64,000 nucleotides of DNA from Parashewanella spongiae (GTDB lineage: Bacteria > Pseudomonadota > Gammaproteobacteria > Enterobacterales > Shewanellaceae): the NCBI RefSeq assembly GCF_004358345.1, contig NZ_CP037952.1, positions 3,968,001 to 4,032,000 on the forward strand, written 5' to 3'. The translations under genes and the position numbers were made by a program. The notes under the pieces were generated by a model. The model ran no database searches. It worked only from the letters and a program-made list of their open reading frames with translations, and was not told the DNA's origin. This document shows, piece by piece, positions 1 through 8,800 of the stretch; position 1 is the stretch's first letter, and each line of letters begins with the position of its first letter.

Positions 1-565
1 GAACAAATTTAGCATAAATAAACTCTAAATCTATATTGTCTTTTGACAAATTACTGTGCCTGATATTTTGGTAAGCACAAGATGTTATTCACAAGAGTAG
101 CTCATTTTTTTTAGAGCATCCAAACAGCACAGCCCCTATCTTTACCTGAATGTGTGGTTAATTTTTGGCAGAGATACAATGAAGTTCGAGGGTATGATAG
201 CGGGCTTATTTCGCTGCAAAAGTTACAGCAGCACATTAGATTATCTTTCATAAAGTAGTCAAAGTTTCGCTGTAAAAAAATCTTAAAAGTTTTACACCCT
301 CTAATTTTACTTTTCGATAAAGTCATGTAGAGTAAATAATCTGAGTTTTACGTAACGAAATCAATAATAGTTTGATTTACATCACATCTTAAAGTTTTAT
401 CTACTGTGCTGCTAATTATTTGAAGTTCAAGGTGTAGTTGTGAAGAAATAGCGTGCTATTTTAAGCAATTACAACGCTGGAATTCACATAATTAGTTGTG
501 CTGTAGAGGCTTGCTAACGCAAAGCTCAGATTAATATCCTATAAAAACAACAACAAGGTTAACTT
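1..565. other. gene-free leader region
   Basis: No convincing gene is present. The one open frame, on the minus strand at 111-326, has no ribosome binding site and protein-unlike composition. The stretch is AT-rich and probably holds the promoter region of the membrane hydroxylase gene at 566. A CRP-like palindrome at 371-386 is listed separately. Confidence 0.6.
371..386 (+). promoter_or_regulatory. CRP/FNR-like operator upstream of the membrane hydroxylase
   Basis: TTTGA-N6-TCACA matches the CRP consensus TGTGA-N6-TCACA at nine of ten positions. It lies about 180 bp before the ATG at 566, far for a simple class II site. Regulation by CRP is inference from the match alone. Confidence 0.4.
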
Positions 566-1231
566 ATGAGCGTAAAAGCGATGGAAGCTTTTCGAAAAAA
601 TTATCGCGCTAACATCAGCAATTGGTATAACGGCTGGCTACACATGTTGTCTGTATTAACTGTTGGATTAGCCGCTATTGGTTATTCTGTAGTTCAGCTA
701 AGTGATATATCACTCTTTGAATGGCTAACATTACCAATCACAATTATTGTTGTGAATTTTGCTGAGTATGCAGCTCACCGCTGGCTTGGGCACCTTAGAA
801 CTAAATTAGGCGGGCTTTTTTATCAAAGGCATACTGGCGATCATCACAGTTTTTTCTTAGAAGATCACATGCCATTTCAATCAAAAAATGATTGGCGGGT
901 TGTGCTTTTTCCAGTTTATTTGATTTTTGCCTTTCTGATTGGCTTAATTTTACCTATTGGCTCTCTGTTGTACTTTATCGTTTCCCCCAACACAGCCTAT
1001 TTAATGGCAGTAGGTGGCATTTTTGGTTATCTATTTTATGAAGTTATGCATTTTAGTTATCACTTGCCCGACGGCAGTCTTGTTGAAAAGATCCCTATTT
1101 GGCGCGAGTTAAGGCAATTGCACAACCTTCATCACAGACGAAATATCATGGCTAAAAAGAACTTTAATATTACTTTGCCTATATTTGACCTGTTATTAGG
1201 CACCCTTCAATGGGAAAAAACTAAGCGCTAA
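566..1231 (+). CDS. fatty acid hydroxylase / sterol desaturase family membrane protein
   Basis: This 221-residue integral membrane protein belongs to the fatty acid hydroxylase superfamily, di-iron enzymes that oxidise lipid substrates. The histidine clusters that bind iron are all visible: H71/H76, H89/H93/H94, H162/H166 and H186/H189/H190. Four hydrophobic segments (about 24-45, 52-70, 112-138, 142-160) alternate with them, placing the iron site on the cytoplasmic face. The real substrate cannot be read from sequence; sterol, carotenoid and alkyl-lipid hydroxylases share this layout. It stands alone, with a 16-bp stem terminator downstream shared with the convergent thioesterase gene. The ribosome binding site is weak (AAGG about 9 bases before the ATG). 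Confidence 0.8.
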   Translation: MSVKAMEAFRKNYRANISNWYNGWLHMLSVLTVGLAAIGYSVVQLSDISLFEWLTLPITIIVVNFAEYAAHRWLGHLRTKLGGLFYQRHTGDHHSFFLEDHMPFQSKNDWRVVLFPVYLIFAFLIGLILPIGSLLYFIVSPNTAYLMAVGGIFGYLFYEVMHFSYHLPDGSLVEKIPIWRELRQLHNLHHRRNIMAKKNFNITLPIFDLLLGTLQWEKTKR

Positions 1232-1245
1232 CTGACTCCCGAAGC

Positions 1246-1288
1246 AAAGTTGAGTGTTTATCCTGTATCGACATAAACACTCAACTTT
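1246..1288. terminator. bidirectional terminator
   Basis: A perfect 16-bp inverted repeat (1246-1261 with 1273-1288) encloses an 11-base loop and is followed by TTTT on the plus strand. It lies between convergent genes and its right arm touches the thioesterase stop codon. Confidence 0.8.
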
Positions 1289-1725
1289 TAATCGGCTTTG
1301 AATTCCGAATATTCGTTTAATAATTCCATCGTTTCAGAAGGTATATCGACCGGCCGACCTGAAGCATAATCGACCATCACAATCGTTGATGTTCCTTTGG
1401 TTGTAATCGCTTGCTGTTGCTTACTAAATACCGTGTATTCCATGGTAAATCGGTCGGATTCTATTTGGCAAATCGAGATACCAACTAACAATGTGTCAGG
1501 AAAGGTGACAGGACGTTTATATTTGGCATAGGTATCCGCCAATACAGGTCCAATCTTATCCATTTTATTTAAATTAAGCACACCAACTTTCGTACAGGCT
1601 TCTATCCGAGCTGTTTCAAAGTATCGAAAGTAAACGGCATTATTGACATGATTAAGCGCATCGAGCTCGCCCCATGCAACAGGTATTTCAGTGACTGATT
1701 TAAATTGTTCTACAAAGTCATTCAT
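1288..1725 (-). CDS. acyl-CoA thioesterase, 4HBT hotdog fold
   Basis: About 145 residues of a 4-hydroxybenzoyl-CoA-thioesterase-type hotdog protein (YbgC/FadM-like), predicted to hydrolyse acyl-CoA thioesters in the cytoplasm. The N-terminal stretch with ELDALNHVNNAVYFRYFE is the family signature; the Asp in it is the usual catalytic residue. The frame opens further upstream with a TTG at 1749, but I start at the ATG at 1725 because AAAAAAGGGG lies 5-14 bases before it. The gene follows murJ by about 20 bases and is probably cotranscribed with it. Its physiological substrate is unknown. Confidence 0.85.
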   Translation of the reverse strand: MNDFVEQFKSVTEIPVAWGELDALNHVNNAVYFRYFETARIEACTKVGVLNLNKMDKIGPVLADTYAKYKRPVTFPDTLLVGISICQIESDRFTMEYTVFSKQQQAITTKGTSTIVMVDYASGRPVDIPSETMELLNEYSEFKAD

Positions 1726-1745
1726 ATCGTCCCCTTTTTTCAAGT

Positions 1746-3311
1746 TCAAGCATCCAACTCAGGCTTTAACTTCCACGGCTTAATGCCTAAAAGTAATAAC
1801 GCACAAACGTATACTAAGCCACCTAAAGCAATCAATTTTGTCAATTCTCCAATCCGTTGCTCAAGTGAATATTGTAACCAAATACTGTCCGATGGAATGA
1901 GATATAGCAATAATCCTATCATTGAGGCCACAGCTAACACGTTTTTGAAAACAAAAATTAAGGTGGATATTGACAATCGATATACACCTGCTTTATGTAG
2001 CCCGCGGTATAAAAGCGATGCGTTTAGCAGCGCAGAAAGTGATGTCGCAATAGCTAAACCTACATAGCCAAAAGGTATGGCAAAAACAATATTAAACCCC
2101 ATGTTTGAAACCATAGCGATAATGCCATAACGCACTGGTGTTTTAGTATCTTGCCTTGAATAATATCCTGGCGCGAGAATTTTAATCATCATAAAACTCA
2201 ATAAACCACTGCCATACGCAATTAAACTCAACGAGGCTCGTTCAACACCCTCAAAATTAAACTCTCCTCGCATGAAGAGCACCATTAACATTGGTTTAGC
2301 CAACATTATTAAACCGACCATTGCTGGTATGCCTAACATCAAAATAATTTTAACTCCCCAATCCATGGTATGTGTAAATCCAGCCACTTCATCTTTAACA
2401 TGTTTTCTCGATAAAGCTGGTAAAATAACCGTCGCAATAGCAATTCCGAACAAACCAAGTGGAAACTCAAGTAGTCGGTCAGAATAATATAACCAACTGA
2501 TCGAACCTTCCATCATAAAACTTGCTATAAATGTATCAAATAAAAGGTTTATTTGGCTCACCGACACACCAAATAATGCGGGAATCATAAGTGTGCGAAT
2601 TTTAACCACGCCTTGATGGTTCCAGCCCCATGAAGGCTTAATCAATGCCTTTTCTTTATATAAAAAAGGAAGTTGAAATAAAAATTGAACCAAACCACCA
2701 AAAAATACACCTAATGCCAATCCTATTTCAGGGTTTTCAAGCTTCGGAGAGATAAAAATAGCCGCTAATATAATGGCGACATTAAGAAACACTGGTGTAA
2801 ATGCAGATACAGCAAACTTTTCACGCGAGTTTAAAATGGATCCCGCCAATCCCGTTAAAGTAATAAACCAAAGATAAGGGAAAGTGATTTTTAATAATAA
2901 TGATGCCAGTTCATATTTAGCACCTGCTGGTTCATCATTGACCCAAGACCAAAACCAGCCCCCGCCAAAAAGAGCTGCAACAATAGGTGAGCCAATGACC
3001 GCAACTAAAGTCACTATGGAAATAATCACCCCGAGAGTGCCCGTCACTTTTGCTATCAACTCTTTGGTTTCTGCTGAAGTTTTATTCTCTTGATATTCAG
3101 TCAATACAGGCACAAATGCTTGAGCGAAAGCACCTTCGACAAAAAGGCGCCTCAAAAAGTTGGGAATACGATTCGCAAAGAAAAATACATCAGAACTTGC
3201 ACCAGCACCAACTAAATTGGCAATAACAACATCCCGAACGAGTCCTAGCACTCGTGAAACTAAGGTCATGACACTGACGATCATCCCCGATCTTAATAAC
3301 TTTTTACTCAA
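1746..3311 (-). CDS. murJ: MurJ lipid II flippase
   Basis: This 521-residue polytopic inner-membrane protein of the MOP exporter superfamily (formerly MviN) flips lipid II across the membrane for peptidoglycan synthesis. The N-terminus, with SKKLLRSGMIVSVMTLVSRV and then GLVRDVVIAN, is the conserved MurJ opening. The length and about 14 hydrophobic helices fit the family. The start is a TTG at 3311, chosen because GGAGG lies just upstream. The gene is divergent from rpsT, an arrangement common in Shewanella and other gammaproteobacteria. The thioesterase follows immediately. Nothing looks damaged. Confidence 0.95.
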   Translation of the reverse strand: MSKKLLRSGMIVSVMTLVSRVLGLVRDVVIANLVGAGASSDVFFFANRIPNFLRRLFVEGAFAQAFVPVLTEYQENKTSAETKELIAKVTGTLGVIISIVTLVAVIGSPIVAALFGGGWFWSWVNDEPAGAKYELASLLLKITFPYLWFITLTGLAGSILNSREKFAVSAFTPVFLNVAIILAAIFISPKLENPEIGLALGVFFGGLVQFLFQLPFLYKEKALIKPSWGWNHQGVVKIRTLMIPALFGVSVSQINLLFDTFIASFMMEGSISWLYYSDRLLEFPLGLFGIAIATVILPALSRKHVKDEVAGFTHTMDWGVKIILMLGIPAMVGLIMLAKPMLMVLFMRGEFNFEGVERASLSLIAYGSGLLSFMMIKILAPGYYSRQDTKTPVRYGIIAMVSNMGFNIVFAIPFGYVGLAIATSLSALLNASLLYRGLHKAGVYRLSISTLIFVFKNVLAVASMIGLLLYLIPSDSIWLQYSLEQRIGELTKLIALGGLVYVCALLLLGIKPWKLKPELDA

Positions 3312-3544
3312 ACGGCCTCCAATGACCTCAACATAACAATTATTTTTTTCATAATACCCGAATATAACAGCGGTTTGACCTGATTTCAGTGTTTCAACAA
3401 AACAGAATGAAACTATCGGCTTTAAACACCATTAAATCTCTAGCAAGGTGAATAATTTGCTGGTAGAATTGCGCCACATTTTACACGAGCTCGGTCGATG
3501 AGCGCTAAATCTTTCGGGATCGATTATTCTTAATCTCAATCTAA

Positions 3545-3573
3545 TTGACATTTTAGTAATAATCGGGCATATT
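3545..3573 (+). promoter_or_regulatory. probable sigma70 promoter of rpsT
   Basis: TTGACA at 3545-3550 is followed after 17 bp by CATATT at 3568-3573, about 46 bp before the start codon. The -35 box is perfect; the -10 matches four of six. It lies in the 308-bp murJ-rpsT divergent region, where I see nothing else. Confidence 0.55.
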
Positions 3574-3619
3574 CCTCGGCCTTAATAAAGTATCAAATCC
3601 AGTTTTTAGGAGTTGCACC

Positions 3620-3886
3620 TTGGCTAATAGCAAGTCTGCAAAGAAGCGCGCGCTTCAATCTGAAAAGCGTCGTCAACACAACGCTAGTCGTCGCTCTATG
3701 CTACGCACATACGTAAAAAGAGTTATCGCTGCAATTAAATCAGGCGATCACGCTGCTGCTACTGAAGCATTTAACACAGCACAACCTATCATTGACCGTA
3801 TGGCAACGAAAGGTTTAATTCACAAAAACAAGGCTGGCCGTCAAAAAGCACGTCTTAACACAAGAATCAAAGCACTTGCTGCTTAA
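3620..3886 (+). CDS. rpsT: 30S ribosomal protein S20
   Basis: This 88-residue, Lys/Arg-rich helical protein binds 16S rRNA early in small-subunit assembly. The N-terminus [18 protein letters not shown] and length are typical of S20. The start codon is TTG preceded by AGGAG. E. coli rpsT also starts with UUG, which contributes to its autogenous control, so the rare start probably has the same role here (inference). A strong terminator follows directly, so the gene is monocistronic. Confidence 0.97.
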   Translation: MANSKSAKKRALQSEKRRQHNASRRSMLRTYVKRVIAAIKSGDHAAATEAFNTAQPIIDRMATKGLIHKNKAGRQKARLNTRIKALAA

Positions 3887-3906
3887 TTTTTGTTGATTGT
3901 GAAATT

Positions 3907-3932
3907 AAAAACCGGCTTAGGCCGGTTTTTTT
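3907..3932 (+). terminator. rpsT terminator
   Basis: AAAAACCGGC-TTAG-GCCGGTTTTTTT forms a 10-bp stem with a tetraloop and U-tract, 20 bp after the rpsT stop. Confidence 0.9.
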
Positions 3933-3971
3933 ATACCTGAAATTCTATTCTTTAGTCACTTCAATTAAACT

Positions 3972-4235
3972 AGGGGCTGTTTATCTTTCAGGATTAAATT
4001 TTGTGCTATTTGAGCGTTTATCTGTTCAAGGCGTAAGCAGTGAAGCTTAGTCATCTAAGTAAACGGGTTACAACACAGAACAGTGAACGCTCAAAAGCAT
4101 CTAAGACAGCGTAAATTGGTCATTTCTACTGCGTTATCGCTTGCTTATTTGGAATACCAAACCGCACAAGCTCTGTCTTGTATAAAACGACCAATTTATC
4201 GCTGCAAAAATAATCACGAAAGATAAACAGCCCCT
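3972..4235. mobile_element. 264-bp MITE-like element with 18-bp perfect ends
   Basis: AGGGGCTGTTTATCTTTC at 3972-3989 is repeated as its exact complement at 4218-4235. The interior is non-coding. The element fills the gap between rpsT and the M28 peptidase gene. No clear target duplication is seen. I found no second copy in the window. It is probably a deletion derivative of an IS-type transposon whose transposase is elsewhere. Confidence 0.7.
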
Positions 4236-4274
4236 TATCTTCTGACTGTAAAGTAAAATAATAAAAGGATACCG

Positions 4275-5675
4275 ATGAAAACCCTACCCTCGTTGAGTCT
4301 AGCCGGAATTATCATAACAAGTTTATTAGGATGCCAATCAAGCAACCTTCAATATCAAGACAACAAAACTAGCCATCAGCTACAACAATCAGCAGTAAAC
4401 AGTAATCTTGGCTATGATATCGTTGAATCATTAACGGTTGAAGTTGGTCCTCGTTTAGCTGGCGGCAAAAATGATTTGGTTGCCGTAAAATGGGCTGAAG
4501 ATAAATTCAAATCACTAGGCTATGACAAGGTTTACAAAGAGCCTGTAAAAGTGCCTGTTTGGAGTCGTGGCGATGCCAGTGCTGAAGTTGTCAGCCCCTT
4601 CCCTCAACCTCTGGTTATCACGGCTCTAGGTGGAAGTGTTGCAACCCCAGAAAACGGGTTAACAGCTGAAATTGTCCGCTTTCATACTCTGGCAGACTTG
4701 AAAAAAGCAGAGCCTGCTCAGGTGAAAGGTAAAATTGTTTTTATTGATCAAAAAACAGAGCGCCATAAAGCTGGTAACGGATACGGAAAAAGCGTCGGAG
4801 GACGCTCAAAAGGTGCTATTGCAGCTGCTAAAAAAGGCGCTGTAGCCATTGTGATTCGCTCAATTGGAACCGATCATGACCGTATGGCTCACACGGGTGC
4901 AATGCGTTACAAAGATGGCATAAAGAAAATTCCAGCTGCCGCTTTATCTGCTCCAGATGCCAACCAGCTGAATGCAATATTAAAGCGTGATAAAAAAGTG
5001 GTTATTTCACTTAAGCTTTCACCTCAACATTTAGGTTATTCGACTTCTTACAATGTAATTGGTGAGATAAAAGGGCAAAACAAACCTGAAGAGATTGTTT
5101 TAATTGGTGCCCACCTTGACTCATGGGATGAAGGTACTGGCGCTTTAGATGATGGTGCTGGTGTTAGTATTGTAATGGCCGCTGGTAAACATATTTTAGA
5201 TTTACCTACTCGCCCAGCTCGCACTGTTCGAGTTGTTTTGTATGCAGCTGAAGAGCTTGGATTAATCGGTGGTAAGCAATATGTCAAAACTCACAAGAAT
5301 GAACTGAATAATCACTACATTGCCGCTGAGTCTGATTTTGGTGCTGGTTATATTTATCGAATCGATGTTAATGTCGCACCGCAAAAATTTGAACAAGTTA
5401 AAAATGAACTGTCTTCCATGAAGATAAATGGGGTTGAGCTTGGCAATAATGAAGCCGGAGGTGGGCCTGATGTTTCTATGATGCCATCACTTGGCGTGCC
5501 TGTAGCATCACTGCGTCAAGATGGTCGTGATTACTTTGATTACCACCACACGCCAAACGATACGATTGATAAAATCGATCCGAAAGCTTTAGCACAAAAT
5601 ATTGCCGCTTATACCCAGTTTGCTTATTTGATGGCACAATCTACAACTGATCTGAGACCAATTAAGAAAAAATAA
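4275..5675 (+). CDS. M28 family zinc aminopeptidase, lipoprotein
   Basis: A 466-residue secreted metallopeptidase of family M28. The N-terminus is a lipoprotein signal with lipobox LLGC (Cys19), so it should be membrane anchored in the envelope. A PA-type insert (about 110-240) precedes the catalytic domain. Two-zinc ligands are visible: H280 and D282 in GAHLDSWDEG, D292 in LDDGAG, the E326/E327 pair in AEELG, and a His in the HHTPNDT segment near 424-425. It probably trims N-terminal residues from peptides in the periplasm or outside the cell. A hairpin follows the stop at 5691. Confidence 0.92.
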   Translation: MKTLPSLSLAGIIITSLLGCQSSNLQYQDNKTSHQLQQSAVNSNLGYDIVESLTVEVGPRLAGGKNDLVAVKWAEDKFKSLGYDKVYKEPVKVPVWSRGDASAEVVSPFPQPLVITALGGSVATPENGLTAEIVRFHTLADLKKAEPAQVKGKIVFIDQKTERHKAGNGYGKSVGGRSKGAIAAAKKGAVAIVIRSIGTDHDRMAHTGAMRYKDGIKKIPAAALSAPDANQLNAILKRDKKVVISLKLSPQHLGYSTSYNVIGEIKGQNKPEEIVLIGAHLDSWDEGTGALDDGAGVSIVMAAGKHILDLPTRPARTVRVVLYAAEELGLIGGKQYVKTHKNELNNHYIAAESDFGAGYIYRIDVNVAPQKFEQVKNELSSMKINGVELGNNEAGGGPDVSMMPSLGVPVASLRQDGRDYFDYHHTPNDTIDKIDPKALAQNIAAYTQFAYLMAQSTTDLRPIKKK

Positions 5676-5690
5676 TTACATTCTTCTAAA

Positions 5691-5708
5691 GGAGGGCTTT
5701 AGCCCTCC
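5691..5708 (+). terminator. hairpin after the M28 peptidase gene
   Basis: GGAGGGCT-TT-AGCCCTCC, an 8-bp stem 15 bp after the stop. The following bases are only weakly T-rich, so termination strength is uncertain. It also lies downstream of the convergent ankyrin gene. Confidence 0.6.
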
Positions 5709-5809
5709 CATCTTGTAGTCGAATAAAAATTTATCTTACCAAACACAGCACATTTCCGAGCAAAGCAAATTTAACCTACAAATCAGCACGTTACACTTGC
5801 TTATGTTTT

Positions 5810-8800
5810 TTATTTTTTAGTAAAAAACACACCTATTTTATCTTTTGTGGACACCAACTCAATACCTTTCCATTTGAGTATGAGAGCAACTACAATCTTA
5901 TGCTTATATTTACGTGCCAGTATTAGCGGTGACCTTCCAAATTCCTTACTAAACAATCGAATAGAATCTATCGGATGTGTGGATAAATAATCCAGTAGTA
6001 CCTTCACTACTTTCTCTTTACCAAGACTGCAGGCCGCATGCAGTGGCGTATTCTTAGTATTTGAATTCTTCATGGTCAGCCCAATATCGGCATTAGGGTG
6101 CAGCTCCTTATAATTTAGCAGTACATTCACCACACCATCATGACCGGCGATACAAGCCCCATGCAGTGGCGTATTCTTAGATTTTGAATGCTCCCTGATT
6201 AGCCCGATATCGGCATTAGGGTGCTGCCCCTTATAATCCAGCAGTACCTTCACCACGTCATCATGACCATCGATACAAGCCTCATGCAGTGGCGTATTGG
6301 AGACGATGGCGTGCATTTTTGCTAGCCCAATATCAGCCTCAGGGTACTGTCCCTTATAATCCATCAATACCTTCACCACCTTCTCTTTACCAAGATTGCA
6401 GGCCGCATGCAGTGGTGTAGTCTTATTTGTGGAATGCTCCCTAGTTAGCCCGATATCAGACTCAGGATACTGCCCCTTATAATCCAGCAATATCTTCACC
6501 ACACCATCATGACCAGCGACACTAGCCTCATGCAGTGGCGTATTCTTACTTATTGAATGCTCCCTGAACAGCCCAATGTCGACATTCGGGTGCTGTCCCT
6601 TATAATCCAGCAGTACCTTCACCACGCCATAATGAGCAACGCTACAAGCCTCATGCAATGGCGTATACATATGTGTTGAATGTTCTCTTGAGAGTCCGAT
6701 ACCAGCCTCAGGGTACTGTCTCTTATAGTCCAGCAGTACCTTCACCACACCATCATGACCAGCGACACAAGCCTCAAACAGTGGCGTATTCTTACTTGTT
6801 GAATTCTCTCTGGTTAGCCCTATATCGGCATTCGGATGCTGCCCCTTATATTCCAGAAGTACCTTCACCACCTTCTCTTTCCCAAGACCGCAGGCCACAT
6901 GCAATGGCGTATTCTTATGTGTTGAATGTTCTCTGATAAGCCCGATATTAGCATCAGGGTACTGCCCTTGGTAATCCAGAAGTGCCTTCACCACGCCATC
7001 ATGACCAGCGACACAGGCCTCATGCAGTAGCGAATTCTTATTTGTTGAATGCTCCCTCGTTAGCCCGATATCGGCATTAGGGTGCTGCCTCTTATAATCC
7101 AGCAAAACCTTCACCACACTATCATGACCGGAGGTGCAAGCCTCATGCAGTGGCGTATTTTTATATATTAAATGCTCCCTGATTAGCCCGATATTAGCCT
7201 CAGGGTGCTGCCCTTTATAATCTAGCAATACCTTCACCACCTTCTCTTTACCAAGACGACAGGCTGCATGCAGTGGCGTAGTCTTATGTGTTAAACGCTC
7301 CCTGATTAGCCCGATATCGGCATTAGGGTGCTGCCCTTTATAAACTAGCAGTAACTTCACCACACCATCATGACCACCGATACAAGCTGCATGCAATGGC
7401 GTAGTCTTAGATTCTGAATGCTCCCTGAACAGCCCGATATTAGCCTCAGGGTTCTGCACCTTATAATCCAGCAGTACCTTCACCACGCCATCATGGCCAG
7501 CGATACAAGCCTCATGCAGTGGCGTATTCTTAGATGTTGGATGCTCCCTGATCAGCTCAATATCAGCCGCAAAGTTCTGCCTCTTATAGTTCAGCAGTAA
7601 CTTAACCACCTTCTCTTTACCCATATAGCAGGCTACATGCAGTGGCGTACTCTTAGATGTTGGATGCTCCCGAGTTAGCCCGATATCAGCCTTAGGATGC
7701 TGCCCTTTATAATCAAGCAGTACCTTCACCACTCCATCATGACCGACGATACAAGCCTCATACAGTGGCGTATTAGGGATATTGGCGTGGATTTTTGCTA
7801 GCCCTACATCTGCCTTAGGGTACAGCCTCTGATAATCCAGTAGCACCTTCACCACACCATCATTACCGGCAATACAAGCCACATGCAATGGCGTATTCTT
7901 AGATTCTGAATGCTCCCTAGTCAGCCCTATATCAGCCTCAGGGTTCAACCCCTTATAATCCAGCAGTACCTTCACCACACCATCGTAACCAGCGTTACAA
8001 GCCTCATGCAGTGGCGTACTCTTAGATGTTGGATGTTCCCTAGTCAGCCCGATGTCAGCTTCAGGGTTCTGCCCCTTATAATTCAGAAGTACCTTCACCA
8101 CTTTCTCCTTACCAAGACGGCAAGCCGCATGCAGTGGCGTATACCCGTTTTTGTTAGCGCTATGAACCTCAATATCCGGAGTTTTCAATAATGCTTCCAC
8201 CACATCCGCTCGCCCAAAGTACGCTGCGATATGCAACAGTTGATTATCATTTTTAAGGATTGGTAAAGCGTAATGTATTACTTCATTGAAATTAACCTGA
8301 TGACTCAATAAATGAATTAATTTTGGCCAGTCTCTTGAATTTACCCAAGCTCGCCAATCAAGTGAATTTAAATGCACCTCATCTGCTCCAGAGTTACGAA
8401 GCGCCTGTATTGTAGAAAAACTGACGCCGCCTGAGATGCACTGCTGCAATAAGTCTTGTTTACGGTTTAACGGTAAGGTTTGCCAACACTCTCTGTTATT
8501 CAGGTATTTTTCTACTACATCATCGTATTTTGCATTAAATTCAGTTAATCGCTCAACAATTTGCTTACTCCAAACAGTGACAAACTCCGACTGAACTTTT
8601 AACTGTTCAAGGTGCCTACATAACGTATCACTGTAGAGCCTCTGCCATGTATGTGACAATAAACACATCATCAACGGACGTTTATCAAACACGGGAAGAC
8701 AGTAAACAACAAGTGCTGCCAGCGCACAAAAATCACCACAATAAAGTTTTTTACACCAGTGGCTGACATTGCCAGTGTAATCCGTTAGCTCAGGCTTTTC

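Noticed and set aside
1726-1749. TTG start for the thioesterase at 1749
   Set aside because: The ATG at 1725 has a strong AAAAAAGGGG site at the right distance, and the residues upstream are unlike the family.
5937-8142. Regular 123-bp repeats considered as a CRISPR-like array
   Set aside because: The repeats are wholly coding, contiguous and without variable spacers; they encode ankyrin units.
6658-8191. Plus-strand frames inside the ankyrin gene
   Set aside because: They are repetitive antisense shadows of the 123-bp coding repeats.
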